Both the position numbers and the translations under genes were made by a program. Shown here in pieces: positions 42,007 to 50,306 of a stretch of DNA of 64,000 nucleotides (positions within the stretch are counted from its first letter, which is position 1; each line of letters begins with the position of its first letter). The stretch is taken from positions 186,001 to 250,000 of the forward strand of contig CATQGW010000001.1 in the NCBI GenBank assembly GCA_958295515.1, given 5' to 3'. The notes under the pieces are model-generated. The model was given only the letters and a program-made list of their open reading frames with translations, had not been told where the DNA came from and ran no database searches. Source of the stretch: an uncultured Dehalococcoidia bacterium. Lineage in GTDB: Bacteria; Chloroflexota; Dehalococcoidia; Bin125.

Positions 42007-42042
42007 TTGTGGCCCACCTCCTGATCGGCTCCGGGCGACGGA

Positions 42043-43461
42043 CTAGATGTGGAAGTAGTGGAAGAACTCGGTGGGCGAGGGGTGCAGGAAGACATCCTGC
42101 GCCTCCTGCTGCTTGAACTCCACGTAGCGCTCGATCACATCGGGCGTGAAGACATCGCCGGCCAGCAGGTAGTCGTGGTCGTCGGCGAGGATGGCGACGG
42201 ATTCTTCCATCGAGGTCGGCACGGCGGGGATGCCCGCGGCCTCTTCGGGGGAGAGTTCGTAGATGTCGGCGTCGACCGGGTCGCCGGGGTCGAGCTGGTT
42301 GATGATGCCGTCGAGGCCGGCCATCATCATGGCGGAGAAGGCGAGGTAGGGGTTGGCGGAGGCGTCAGGGGGGCGGAATTCGAGCCGCTTGCTCTTGGGG
42401 GAGGTTTCGTAGGTGGGGATGCGGACGGCGGCGGAGCGGTTGCGCTCGGAGTAGGCGAGGTAGATGGGGGCCTCGAAGCCGGGCACGAGCCGCTTGTAGG
42501 AGTTGGTGGTGGGAGCGCAGAAGGCGAGCAGGGAGGGTCCGTGGCGGAGCAGGCCGCCGATGTAGTAGCGGGCCAGCTGGGAGAGGTTGGCGTAGTTGCC
42601 TTCCTCGTAGAACAGCGGGGAGTCGCCCAGCCAGAGCGACTGGTGGACGTGCATGCCGGTGCCGTTGTCGCCGTAGAGCGGCTTGGGCATGAAGGTGGCG
42701 GTTTTGCCGTGCGCCTTGGCGACGTTGCGGACGATGTGCTTGTACCACTGGGTCTGGTCGCCCTTGGTGCGCAGGGTGTCGAAGCGTGTGGCGATCTCGC
42801 TCTGGCCGCCGGTGGCGACCTCGTGGTGATGCACCTCGAACTCGATGCCGACCTGGCGCATTTTCTCGGCCATCTCCCAGCGCATTTCGGAGAGGGTGTC
42901 GAAGGGTGCGGTGGGGGAGTAGCCCTGCTTGGGCGGGATTTTGTAGCCGAGGTTGCGGTCGCCCTCCTCGCGGCCCGAGTTCCAGTCGGCTTCGTCGGAG
43001 TCGACGATGTGGAAGGAGGAGTTGATCTCTTTGCCGAAGCGGACGTGGTCGAAGATGAAGAACTCGAGCTCGGGCCCGAAGAAGGCTTTGTCGGCGATGC
43101 CGGTGGTGGCCAGATAGGCCTCGGCCTTGGTGGCCACGTAGCGCGGGTCGCGCGAGTAGCGGTCGCCGGTCACGGGGTCGTGGACATTGCAGATCAGCTT
43201 GAGCGTCGGGGTGCTCTCCATGGGGTCGATCTGGGCGGTGGCGAGGTCGGGGCGGAGCAGCATGTCGGATTCGTCGATGGTTTGGAAGCCGCGGAAGCTG
43301 GAGCCGTCGAAGCCCTGGCCGCGCTCGACCAGGTCTTCGTCCAGCCGCGAGGCGGGGATCGAGAAGTGCTGCCAGCGGCCGATCAGGTCGGTGACCAGCA
43401 GGTCTACGCGGGTGATGCCGTTCTCTTCGATCAGCGCTTGGACCTCGGCCAGCGTCGTCAT
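42043..43461 (-). CDS. glnA: Glutamine synthetase, type I beta-like
   Basis: 472 residues. GFDGSSFRGFQTIDESDMLL, FGPELEFFIF, the His-rich HHHEVATGGQSEI, the KPLYGDNGTGMHVHQSLW loop and NSYKRLVPGFEAPIY are all canonical. The adenylylation site is kept as DIYELSPEE, matching the NLYDLPPEE region of regulated enzymes. So this copy can be down-regulated by an adenylyltransferase, unlike the downstream paralogue. It is the first gene on the minus strand of the pair, likely the main glnA. Upstream there is a 400-bp repeat-rich gap in which no NtrC/GlnR site was recognised. Confidence 0.95.
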   Translation of the reverse strand: MTTLAEVQALIEENGITRVDLLVTDLIGRWQHFSIPASRLDEDLVERGQGFDGSSFRGFQTIDESDMLLRPDLATAQIDPMESTPTLKLICNVHDPVTGDRYSRDPRYVATKAEAYLATTGIADKAFFGPELEFFIFDHVRFGKEINSSFHIVDSDEADWNSGREEGDRNLGYKIPPKQGYSPTAPFDTLSEMRWEMAEKMRQVGIEFEVHHHEVATGGQSEIATRFDTLRTKGDQTQWYKHIVRNVAKAHGKTATFMPKPLYGDNGTGMHVHQSLWLGDSPLFYEEGNYANLSQLARYYIGGLLRHGPSLLAFCAPTTNSYKRLVPGFEAPIYLAYSERNRSAAVRIPTYETSPKSKRLEFRPPDASANPYLAFSAMMMAGLDGIINQLDPGDPVDADIYELSPEEAAGIPAVPTSMEESVAILADDHDYLLAGDVFTPDVIERYVEFKQQEAQDVFLHPSPTEFFHYFHI

Positions 43462-43625
43462 CGCGTCGTTCCTTCCACGGTTGCCGGTGCCGCCGCGCCG
43501 TATGACTGGCGGCGGGATGTCGATTGCAAGCCTATAGGCGCGTCGGCGTAGAGACCTGTAAGCGAGTTACGAACCGATGAATTTCGGCTGTCGCCGGTGG
43601 GGGGTTGCGCGGGGTTGGCGCCGGT

Positions 43626-43663
43626 CACGGCGAGATACCCGCGGCGGGGCGCGGGTATGACAG
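43626..43663. repeat. Family A repeat, variant loop
   Basis: Same outer part (CACGGCGAGATACCCGCGG) and closing arm GCGGGTATGA, but the loop is GCGGGGC rather than GCAAGC. A second variant of the same kind is at 43741-43778. Confidence 0.8.
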
Positions 43664-43740
43664 AAGTGGGGGCGCGGGTATGACGGGGTGGACGGGCGCG
43701 GGTGTGACGGGGTGGGCGGGCGCGCGGGGTTGGTGCCGGT

Positions 43741-43778
43741 CACGGCGAGATACCCGCGGCGGGGCGCGGGTATGACGG
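43741..43778. repeat. Family A repeat, variant loop
   Basis: Near-identical to the copy at 43626, 115 bp away; the stretch before each (GGGTTGG-GCCGGT) is also duplicated, so the pair arose by local duplication. Confidence 0.8.
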
Positions 43779-43861
43779 AAGTGGGGGCGCGGGCGTGACG
43801 GGGTGGGTGGGCGCGGGTGTGGCGGGGTGAGCGGGGATGACGGGAGGGGCGGTGGGGGGTT

Positions 43862-44524
43862 TTAGCGGAGGGGGAGGGCGAAGCGGTAGCCGACGTTGCG
43901 GACGGTTTCGATGTAGGTGCGGCCGCGGGCTTCGAGCTTGGAGCGGAGGCGGCGGATGTGGACATCGACGGTGCGGGAGCCGCCGTAGTAGTTGTAGCCC
44001 CAGACGCGGTTGAGCAGCGTCTCGCGGGTGAAGACCTGCTGGGTGTGGGTCATGAGGAAGCGCAGCAGTTCGAACTCTTTGAAGGTGAGGGTGAGCGCGC
44101 GTCCGCCCTCGAAGACCTGGTAGTTGCTCACGTCGAGCAGCAGGTCGCCGGCGGAGAGGGTGCTGCGCCCGACGGCGCGGCCGTGCCGCCAGAGCACGAG
44201 CTGGACGCGCACGACGAGTTCGGCCTCGCGCAGCGGGGCGACGGCGAAGTCGTCCAGCTGGTGCGAGGGGTCGAGCTCGCTCATGCCGTGGGGGCGGATG
44301 ACGGCGAGGCGCAGGCTGTCGGGCCAGGCTTCGAAGGCGTCGACGCGGGCGCGGGGCACGGCGTCGCGCCAGTCCATGACGAGCACATCGGGGCTGGCGG
44401 CGGGATCGGGCGTCCAGTCTTCGGTGGAAGGGACACGCTGCACCTGGAGGCCGCCGCGCTGCAGCGGCTCCTCGAGCGGCGTTGCGAACGCGTCGTCGGC
44501 CGACCAGATTGTGACCCGGAACAT
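43862..44524 (-). CDS. OmpR-like winged-helix regulator with a degenerate receiver domain
   Basis: 220 residues. The C-terminal half is a full OmpR/PhoB DNA-binding domain: LTLTFKEFELLRFLMTHTQQVFTRETLLNRVWGY, SRTVDVHIRRLRSKLE and the wing IETVRNVGYRF. The N-terminal half is receiver-like but altered: an acidic pair (SADDA) and a strand-3 Asp (VLVMDW) remain, while the conserved Lys before Pro on strand 5 is Ala (DFAVAPLRE). Phosphorylation-independent regulation is likely. The start was placed at the ATG at 44524; the open frame continues across the tRNA gene in antisense, which is not coding. No sensor kinase lies nearby. Confidence 0.88.
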   Translation of the reverse strand: MFRVTIWSADDAFATPLEEPLQRGGLQVQRVPSTEDWTPDPAASPDVLVMDWRDAVPRARVDAFEAWPDSLRLAVIRPHGMSELDPSHQLDDFAVAPLREAELVVRVQLVLWRHGRAVGRSTLSAGDLLLDVSNYQVFEGGRALTLTFKEFELLRFLMTHTQQVFTRETLLNRVWGYNYYGGSRTVDVHIRRLRSKLEARGRTYIETVRNVGYRFALPLR

Positions 44525-44601
44525 TGGGAATAGCTTATGAGATAGCCTGCGCCGCGCCGCAGGACGTAAGCTGAGAGGGCTGCATCGCAGCGGGCTCGCG
44601 A

Positions 44602-44676
44602 GCCGGCGTAGCTCAGTGGTAGAGCAACGGTTTCGTAAACCGTAGGCCGAGGGTTCGAATCCCCCCGCCGGCTCCA
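44602..44676 (+). tRNA. tRNA-Thr (anticodon CGT)
   Basis: A complete cloverleaf of 75 nt with encoded CCA. Acceptor stem GCCGGCG/CGCCGGC is perfect, D arm GCTC/GAGC, anticodon stem ACGGT/ACCGT with loop TTCGTAA, giving anticodon CGT for Thr codon ACG, and T loop TTCGAAT. The T stem GAGGG/CCCCC contains one A-C mismatch, which is unusual but tolerable. Discriminator base T. Confidence 0.93.
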
Positions 44677-44683
44677 CGCATTT

Positions 44684-45019
44684 TTATCCCGTTCCGCTGC
44701 CCTCGCCGATCGGCTGCTCGATCGATTCCTCCAGCGCTGCTTCGCGGCCATGGTCGAAGTGGGAGATGGGGACGGCGGGCATGGTGGTGACGTTGCCCTG
44801 GATGCGGCTGCCGAAGGCGAGCGACCAGCGGGCGGCGACATCGTTGTCGGGCGCTTCGAGGATGGCGACGTAGTCGTAGGGGCCGAGCACGCCGTAGATG
44901 CCGAGCGCGGAGGCGCCGGGCATGACCACGCTCTGGTCGATCTTGAGCGGCAGGAGGGGATCGCGCTCGATGGCGTCGAGGCCCTGGGGCGAGACGTTGA
45001 CCAACAGGATGTATTGCAT
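44684..45019 (-). CDS. GYD-domain protein
   Basis: 111 residues. The pattern MQYILLVNVSPQGLDAI, YGVLGPYDYVAILEAPDNDVAARWSLAFGS and a final strand resembling TTMPAV fit the small GYD family of ferredoxin-like alpha/beta-fold proteins of unknown function. AAGGAGAG precedes the ATG by 7 nt. It converges with the tRNA, ending 7 bp after the CCA. No enzyme activity can be assigned. Confidence 0.75.
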   Translation of the reverse strand: MQYILLVNVSPQGLDAIERDPLLPLKIDQSVVMPGASALGIYGVLGPYDYVAILEAPDNDVAARWSLAFGSRIQGNVTTMPAVPISHFDHGREAALEESIEQPIGEGSGTG

Positions 45020-45127
45020 CGGGCTCTCCTTTGCAGCCGCAGTATCGCTTGGTCGCGCAGGAGTGGGTATAGACTCGCGCGAGCGCACGGGGATGGGCGA
45101 GCCTGCCCCGCGCTACGGGGGACCCGC

Positions 45128-47026
45128 ATGAATCGAATTCTTCACCTGCAGAGCGTCGCACGCGGCGGCGCGCTCCTGATCGCCGCGCTGGTCAGCCTGG
45201 CGCTGCTGCTCTCGGCTTGCGACCTGGTCGGCAACGACGATGAGGAGGCGGAACAGGCGCTGGCGCAGGCGCAGGCGCAGGCGGCCGAACAGCCTGCCCC
45301 TGCTGCGGCGGCCGAACCGGTGCGCAGTTCGACGGCTCCGCCGCAGCCCCGCACGCTCGACGCGCCGACGATCTACCAGATCATCCGCGCCAGCATCGCG
45401 CTGGTGGAGACGGAGTTTGGCAGCGCGACGGGGCTGGTGACCCGCGAGGGCCGGATCATCGTGGACGGAGCGGTGGTGGACGGGGCGGAAACGATTGCGG
45501 TCACGCTCTCCAACGGTGAGCGGCTGGAGGACATCTCGGTGGAGCTGGTTGATTACGTGTCGGGCCTCGCCACGGTGGGGCCGATCAGCTCCAACCTCGC
45601 GCGGCGGCTGCCGGCGGTCAATCTGGGCGACGGGGAGGAGCTGGCGATTGGCAGCAATGTCTACGCGGTGGGCTTCAGCGCGAGCGGGGTGGGCGCGGAG
45701 GCGGGGATCAGCGCGGGGTTGCTCTCATGGCGCGCCGACTGGAGCGGGGCGGAGCTGACACTGATCTCGACCGACGCCTCGATTCCGTTCGATCAGACCG
45801 GGCTGGTGCTGGCCAACGCGAACGGGATGGTGATCGGCATCGCACCGCGGGCGCTGGCGGCGCGTGGGCTCTACGTCTCCAGCGGCGATCTTGCGCGCCA
45901 GCTGGCGGAGCTGCCGATCGCGGGCGAGATGCAGGAGCCGGGCGCTGAGGCGATGAGCATGCAGGCAGTGGTGATGGATCTCGAGGTGCAGCCGGGCGAG
46001 CCGGCGCTGCTGTTCATGACCGAGCCGGACGCGGGCCCGCGGCTGTCGCTGACGGTGACGGGCGACCGTCGCGCCTCGGTCAGCGTGATCGACGCGACGG
46101 GGGCGACGATTGACACGGCGACCGTGGTGGGCGGGGGCGCGGACACGGTGATTGTCAGCGAGCTGAGCACAGTCGGCCCCTATCAGGTCTGGATCGCCAC
46201 GGAGGGGACGCAACCGACCAGCTACGCGATTCAGTCGGAGCAGCTGACGATGATGATGGAGGACGTGAGCGACTACGACGACCGCCCCTGGAACCCGGAG
46301 GACCAGAACAGCGTCGGCCTGATCAACCCGGATCAGGATGTCGATGTGTTCACGCTGCAGGCGCGGGCCGGCGATGTCTTCGAGGTGCGGGTCGAGAGCC
46401 TGACGGTTGATGTCTACCTCGACGCTTCCGGCGCGGGGCTGGCGATGACGGACGACGACGGTCTGGGCGGACTGAGCGGGACCGACGCGATGCTGCGTCT
46501 GGAGCCGACCGAGGCCGGCGAGCTGCGACTGGCGGTCGGCTCGATCAGCGGCACGGGCGGTTACCTGATCTCGGTTGAGCAACTGGAGGTCGGTCCCGAA
46601 GTCGCCATGACGGCGGCCGAGCCGGCGATGGCGATGGAAGAAAGCTTCCCGGCCTTCCCGGACCCGCCGGTGGTGGCGATGCGCGGGGACGGCGACGAGG
46701 TGTCGTTGACCACGCATGCGGTCAGCCCGGGCGCGGACGCGGGCGAGAACATGCTCGCCGTGTCGGACGCCGACGGCTCGTTTGAGATCACCGCCACGAT
46801 TCTCGCCGCCGGCGGGGCGACGGCGCGCCTGCTGATCAGCAACTCTGACGGCGAGCTGGTCTTCCAGAGCACGGTGGCCGCCACGTGCAGCGGCGCGGAG
46901 TCGTGCAGCGCCAGCCTGATCGCCAATCCGCTCGAAGCGGAGGGCGGGGAATGGACCGTGGCGATTGAGCACGGCGGCAGCGGGGCGATCGAGCAGTGGC
47001 AGGTGGAGGCTGCGACCGACAACTAG
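45128..47026 (+). CDS. Lipoprotein with an inactivated HtrA-like protease domain
   Basis: 632 residues. A signal peptide (LLIAALVSLALLLSAC) with lipobox Cys31 predicts a membrane-anchored lipoprotein; an Ala/Gln/Pro-rich linker follows (residues 35-75). Residues about 80-275 align with the trypsin-like fold of HtrA/DegP proteases: GLVTREGRIIVDGAVVDGAETIAVTLSNGE and TDASIPFDQTGLVLANANGMVIGI. At each catalytic position the residue is changed: the His place reads DGAVVDGA, the Asp place is lost (SGLATVGP), and the GNSGGP loop reads FDQTGL. Residues 290-632 hold beta-rich repeats resembling bacterial pre-peptidase C-terminal-type domains. The role is likely binding, not proteolysis. ATG start with weak SD. 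Confidence 0.8.
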   Translation: MNRILHLQSVARGGALLIAALVSLALLLSACDLVGNDDEEAEQALAQAQAQAAEQPAPAAAAEPVRSSTAPPQPRTLDAPTIYQIIRASIALVETEFGSATGLVTREGRIIVDGAVVDGAETIAVTLSNGERLEDISVELVDYVSGLATVGPISSNLARRLPAVNLGDGEELAIGSNVYAVGFSASGVGAEAGISAGLLSWRADWSGAELTLISTDASIPFDQTGLVLANANGMVIGIAPRALAARGLYVSSGDLARQLAELPIAGEMQEPGAEAMSMQAVVMDLEVQPGEPALLFMTEPDAGPRLSLTVTGDRRASVSVIDATGATIDTATVVGGGADTVIVSELSTVGPYQVWIATEGTQPTSYAIQSEQLTMMMEDVSDYDDRPWNPEDQNSVGLINPDQDVDVFTLQARAGDVFEVRVESLTVDVYLDASGAGLAMTDDDGLGGLSGTDAMLRLEPTEAGELRLAVGSISGTGGYLISVEQLEVGPEVAMTAAEPAMAMEESFPAFPDPPVVAMRGDGDEVSLTTHAVSPGADAGENMLAVSDADGSFEITATILAAGGATARLLISNSDGELVFQSTVAATCSGAESCSASLIANPLEAEGGEWTVAIEHGGSGAIEQWQVEAATDN

Positions 47027-47043
47027 GTCGGGCAGTCGCGGCG

Positions 47044-47589
47044 CTAGCGCTCTTGGCGTGTGATGCCGGGTAGCTCGGCGTAGAGCGAGTCGGGGCAGAG
47101 ATCGATGTCGTCGTTCCAGGCGATTGCGCCGTACTCGTCAATATGCACCTGCTCGAAGAATGTCCGCTCTTGCAGGGGTTTGCAGAGCTCGGCCTCGGCC
47201 ATCGCCGAGAGATCGATTTCGCCGCTGAGGCCGTCGGAGAATTCGAGCCAGATGCGGTAGCCCTCGCGGGGTTCGACTGTTGTCGGGTGCGGTTCTTGGG
47301 GCGCGTTCTTCAGTTGCGCGTCCCAGATCGCGTCCTGCGCTTCCAGGGTGATGCCTTTGAGTTGGGCGTAGAGCAGGTCGGGGCAGAGGTAAAGGTCATC
47401 GCTCCAGGCGATTGAGCGAGACTTGTCCAAGTGGACCGTGGCGAAGAATTGGCGGTCACGCCAAGCTTGGAGAGTGTCCTGCTGGACGCAGCGTGAGAGA
47501 TCGATTTCGCCGCTGAGGCCGTCGGAGAATTCGAGCCAGATGCGGTAGCCCTCGCGGGGTTCGACGCGGGTGGGGGTCGGGGGCTGCAT
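47044..47589 (-). CDS. Protein with two DUF2442 domains
   Basis: 181 residues made of two near-identical DUF2442 units (residues 7-90 and 103-175), each with VEPREGYRIWLEFSDGLSGEIDLS, then an FF-VH-D block, an SIAW/AIAW-DD strand and an LCPD-LYA-L end. Single-domain DUF2442 proteins are about 80-100 residues and are often found next to DUF4160-type genes in toxin-antitoxin-like pairs; no such partner is seen here. The two units share a 71-bp identical DNA stretch, so the internal duplication is recent. No good SD; it follows the MMPL gene by 19 bp on the same strand. Confidence 0.8.
   Translation of the reverse strand: MQPPTPTRVEPREGYRIWLEFSDGLSGEIDLSRCVQQDTLQAWRDRQFFATVHLDKSRSIAWSDDLYLCPDLLYAQLKGITLEAQDAIWDAQLKNAPQEPHPTTVEPREGYRIWLEFSDGLSGEIDLSAMAEAELCKPLQERTFFEQVHIDEYGAIAWNDDIDLCPDSLYAELPGITRQER
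47207..47277. repeat. 71-bp direct repeat, copy 1, inside the DUF2442 gene
   Basis: Identical base for base to 47495-47565. It encodes the conserved VEPREGYRIWLEFSDGLSG-EIDLS strand pair of each DUF2442 unit. Confidence 0.95.
47495..47565. repeat. 71-bp direct repeat, copy 2, inside the DUF2442 gene
   Basis: Second exact copy, 288 bp from the first, in the same reading frame. Confidence 0.95.
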
Positions 47590-47608
47590 GGGAGCAGCGT
47601 AGCCCGAA

Positions 47609-50074
47609 TCAGCGGCGCGCTGCGGTTCGGGCTGCGGCCCAGGCGGAGCCGATGCGCAGGCCGATTGTGAAAGCGCAGGCGGTGAACGCGCCCAGGGCAG
47701 CCCAGACGAACAGCCCGCGGCCGTTGGCCGTAGGCTGCGTCGCCAGCAGCGGTGTAGGCGCGGGCGCGGGCTGAGGCGGAGGGACGGGCGTCGGCGGCGG
47801 GACGGGATCGGGCGGCGCTTCGGGCTCCGGCGGCGCGGGCGGGAGCTCTTCGCTCGGCTCGAGTTTGCGCCAGGGCAGGGAGCGGCGCTCGACGGGGGTG
47901 GGCGGCGGCACGAAGGCCGGCTCCGGCGGCGGCAGCGTTTCGAGGGGCGGGTCGATGGTGATGTTGGGCAGCAGCCGATCGAGCCAGCTCGGGAGCCACC
48001 AGTTGGCGCGGCCGGCGAGCTGCATCAGCGCCGGCACCAGCACGAGGCGCACCACGGTGGCATCGACCACGATCGCGAAGGCCATGCCGATCCCGAACTG
48101 TTTGACCGCCCGCTCCGTGCCGAAGATGGCGAATGAGAGGAAGACGGCGGCCAGGATCGCCGCGGCGGCGGTGATCACCCGCGCGCTGGCGCCGATCCCG
48201 TGCGCTACCGATTCGGCGGAGTCGCCGGTCTGCAACCAGCGCTCGCGGATGCGGCTGAGCAGAAAGACCTCGTAATCCATCGAGAGTCCGAAGAGGATGG
48301 CGAACATGAACATTGGTAAGAAGGACTCGATCGGTCCGGTTTTGTCGAGTCCGACGATGCTCAGGCCCCAGCCCCACTGGAAGATTGCGACCAGCAGGCC
48401 GATCGAGGCGGAGATCGCGAGCATGTTCATCAGCGCGGCCTTGAGCGGCACAACGATCGAGCGGAATGCCATCATCAGCAGGAGCACACTGACGCCGATG
48501 ACCACGCCGAAGAAGATCGGCAGGCGATCCGTCATCCGCGAGGTGATGTCCTCGGAGACTGCGGTCAGCCCGGAGAAGTAGATCGAGATTCCGCCGCCAA
48601 ACGCGCCGGCCGCGGCTGGAGCGCCCTGCTCGCGCAGGCGGTGGACGAGATCGCGGGTCTCCTGCGCCTGCGGCGGGGTGGCGGGGACGATTACGAAGAC
48701 GGCGGCGGCGCCGTTGTCGTTGACCCGGGGCGGCGCGACTGCGGCCACGCCTTCGACTGAGGCCAAGGCGGCGCGTGCGCGCATCAGCGCTTCGGGCGGG
48801 GCGCCCGGGCGCTGCTCGGTGACCGCGATCAGCGCGGCATTGACGCCGGGGCCGAAGGCGTCGGCGATTAAGTCGTAGGCGCGCCGCGAGGTGTAGCGCT
48901 CGGGTAAGTTGCCGTCGTCGCCGCTGCCGATCTGGATGCTGAGCAGCGGCGAGGCGCAGACGATCAGGAGCGCCGCGGCGGCGGCCAGCCAGAGCCAGGA
49001 GCGGCGCTGCACCAGGTGGCTGAAGCGGTACCAGAGGCCGCGCTCGCCGCCGGCGGAGTAGCGCAGGCCGGGGATTGAGAATCTGTCGATGCGATGTCCG
49101 ACGAGGCGCAGCAAGGCGGGCAGCAGGGAGATGGCGATCAGCATTTCGAGCAGGACGACGAAGGCGGCGGAGAGGCCGAGGTTGGCGATCAGCGGGATGC
49201 CGATGAAGAAGAGTCCGAGCAGGGCGACGACGACGATGAGGCCGGCGAAGGCGACGGCGCGGCCGGCGGTGGTGACGGCGATGCGTGCGGCCTCGGGCGG
49301 CTCCAGCCCGGCGGCGAGCTGCTCGCGGAAGCGGGAGATGACGAAGAGGGCGTAATCGATGCCGACGCCGATGCCGAGCATCGCGCCGAACATTGGGGCG
49401 AGGGTGACGATGTCGAGCCGGGTTGCGGCCAGCAGGATCAGCATGGTGCCGAGCGCCAGGGCGACGAGCGCGGTGATCACGGGCATGCCGGCGGCGAGCA
49501 CGGAGCCGAAGGCGAGCAACAGCACGATCAGGGCGAAACCGATGCCGACCAGCTCGGCAAGGCGGCGCTCCTGGGTTTCGAGCTCGCGGACCGGCGCGCC
49601 GGAGAACTCGACGGTCAGCCCTGCTTCGCGCGGTGCGTCGCCGAGGTCCAGGAGCGACTGCACATCGTCGGGGTCGAGTTCGCGTCCGAACGCGCCGTAG
49701 CGGATCCGCACCAACGCGGTGGTTGCGTCGCGCGAGATGTCGCCGGGCGATGTCCAGGGGTCGCTGACCTGGTTGACATCGTGGATACGGGCGGCGCGTT
49801 GGCGGAAGTCGTCGATTGCGCGCCGAGCGTCGGGGCTGTCGAGTCCGCCGCGCGGGGCGTGGAAGACGGCTTTGACTTCGACGCCCGACTGTTGGGGGAA
49901 CTCGCGCGCGAGCAGGTCCTGGGCTTGCTGGGACTCTGCGCCCGGTAGCGAGAAGGCGTCGGTCAGTTCGCCGCCGGCGGTCTGTGCGGCGGCGATCAGG
50001 GCGACGGTCAGGAGCAGCCAGCCGAGCACGACGCGCCAGGGATGCTGCGAGACGAAGTTCGCCCAGCGCTCCAT
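47609..50074 (-). CDS. MMPL/RND-family transporter
   Basis: 821 residues, inner-membrane exporter of the MMPL subgroup of RND proteins, which use the proton gradient to move lipids or drugs. Two repeats, each with a periplasmic loop then five helices, are seen. The proton-relay motifs are GIGVGIDYALFVISRFRE in repeat 1 and LFGLSMDYEVFLLSRIRE in repeat 2, both with the Asp-Tyr pair. After the last transporter helix is a Pro/Glu-rich segment (about residues 690-780), then an extra hydrophobic segment near the C-terminus. AGAGGAG precedes the ATG by 9 nt. Substrate cannot be inferred. Confidence 0.9.
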   Translation of the reverse strand: MERWANFVSQHPWRVVLGWLLLTVALIAAAQTAGGELTDAFSLPGAESQQAQDLLAREFPQQSGVEVKAVFHAPRGGLDSPDARRAIDDFRQRAARIHDVNQVSDPWTSPGDISRDATTALVRIRYGAFGRELDPDDVQSLLDLGDAPREAGLTVEFSGAPVRELETQERRLAELVGIGFALIVLLLAFGSVLAAGMPVITALVALALGTMLILLAATRLDIVTLAPMFGAMLGIGVGIDYALFVISRFREQLAAGLEPPEAARIAVTTAGRAVAFAGLIVVVALLGLFFIGIPLIANLGLSAAFVVLLEMLIAISLLPALLRLVGHRIDRFSIPGLRYSAGGERGLWYRFSHLVQRRSWLWLAAAAALLIVCASPLLSIQIGSGDDGNLPERYTSRRAYDLIADAFGPGVNAALIAVTEQRPGAPPEALMRARAALASVEGVAAVAPPRVNDNGAAAVFVIVPATPPQAQETRDLVHRLREQGAPAAAGAFGGGISIYFSGLTAVSEDITSRMTDRLPIFFGVVIGVSVLLLMMAFRSIVVPLKAALMNMLAISASIGLLVAIFQWGWGLSIVGLDKTGPIESFLPMFMFAILFGLSMDYEVFLLSRIRERWLQTGDSAESVAHGIGASARVITAAAAILAAVFLSFAIFGTERAVKQFGIGMAFAIVVDATVVRLVLVPALMQLAGRANWWLPSWLDRLLPNITIDPPLETLPPPEPAFVPPPTPVERRSLPWRKLEPSEELPPAPPEPEAPPDPVPPPTPVPPPQPAPAPTPLLATQPTANGRGLFVWAALGAFTACAFTIGLRIGSAWAAARTAARR

Positions 50075-50162
50075 TGGGTACTCCTCTGCGGCGCTCAGCT
50101 TATGCGTAGCTTGGTTTGGGGGTGGGGGGGGTCTGGCCAGGGGATACGGGCTTGGTGCTGGT

Positions 50163-50199
50163 GACGGCGAGATACCCGCGGCAAGCGCGGGTATGACGG
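50163..50199. repeat. Intergenic palindromic repeat, family A
   Basis: GACGGCGAGATACCCGCG with CGCGGGTATGACGG, GCAAG loop; the first base differs from other copies. Confidence 0.85.
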
Positions 50200-50222
50200 G
50201 ATCTTTGGGGGCGGTGCCCCCT

Positions 50223-50306
50223 CGTCATTCCCGCGAACGCGGGAATCTTGTGGCGGTGCCTGGGCGGTTGCGCGTGGGAGATTCCCGCTCGGGGGCGGGA
50301 ATGACG
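50223..50306. repeat. Paired palindromic repeats, family B
   Basis: CGTCATTCCCGCG...CGCGGGAATC (50223-50247) and GAGATTCCCGC...GCGGGAATGACGG (50278-50306), the same inverted pair and spacing as at 14123-14205. Confidence 0.85.

Larger units (their letters stand above)
43462..43861. other. 400-bp intergenic region with G-rich repeats
   Basis: It lies between glnA (start) and the OmpR-like gene (end), both on the minus strand. It holds the glnA leader near 43462-43560, two variant family A repeats (43626-43663, 43741-43778), and between them several degenerate GCGGGTRTGACGGGGTGG units in tandem. No protein-coding gene is supported. Confidence 0.6.

Noticed and set aside
43600..43830. Possible CRISPR array in the repeat-rich gap
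   Set aside because: Spacing is irregular, the units are degenerate G-rich palindromes, and no cas genes are nearby.
44525..44677. N-terminal extension of the OmpR-like gene across the tRNA
   Set aside because: It reads antisense tRNA; this peptide (EPAGGFEPSAYGLRN-like) is a known annotation artefact.
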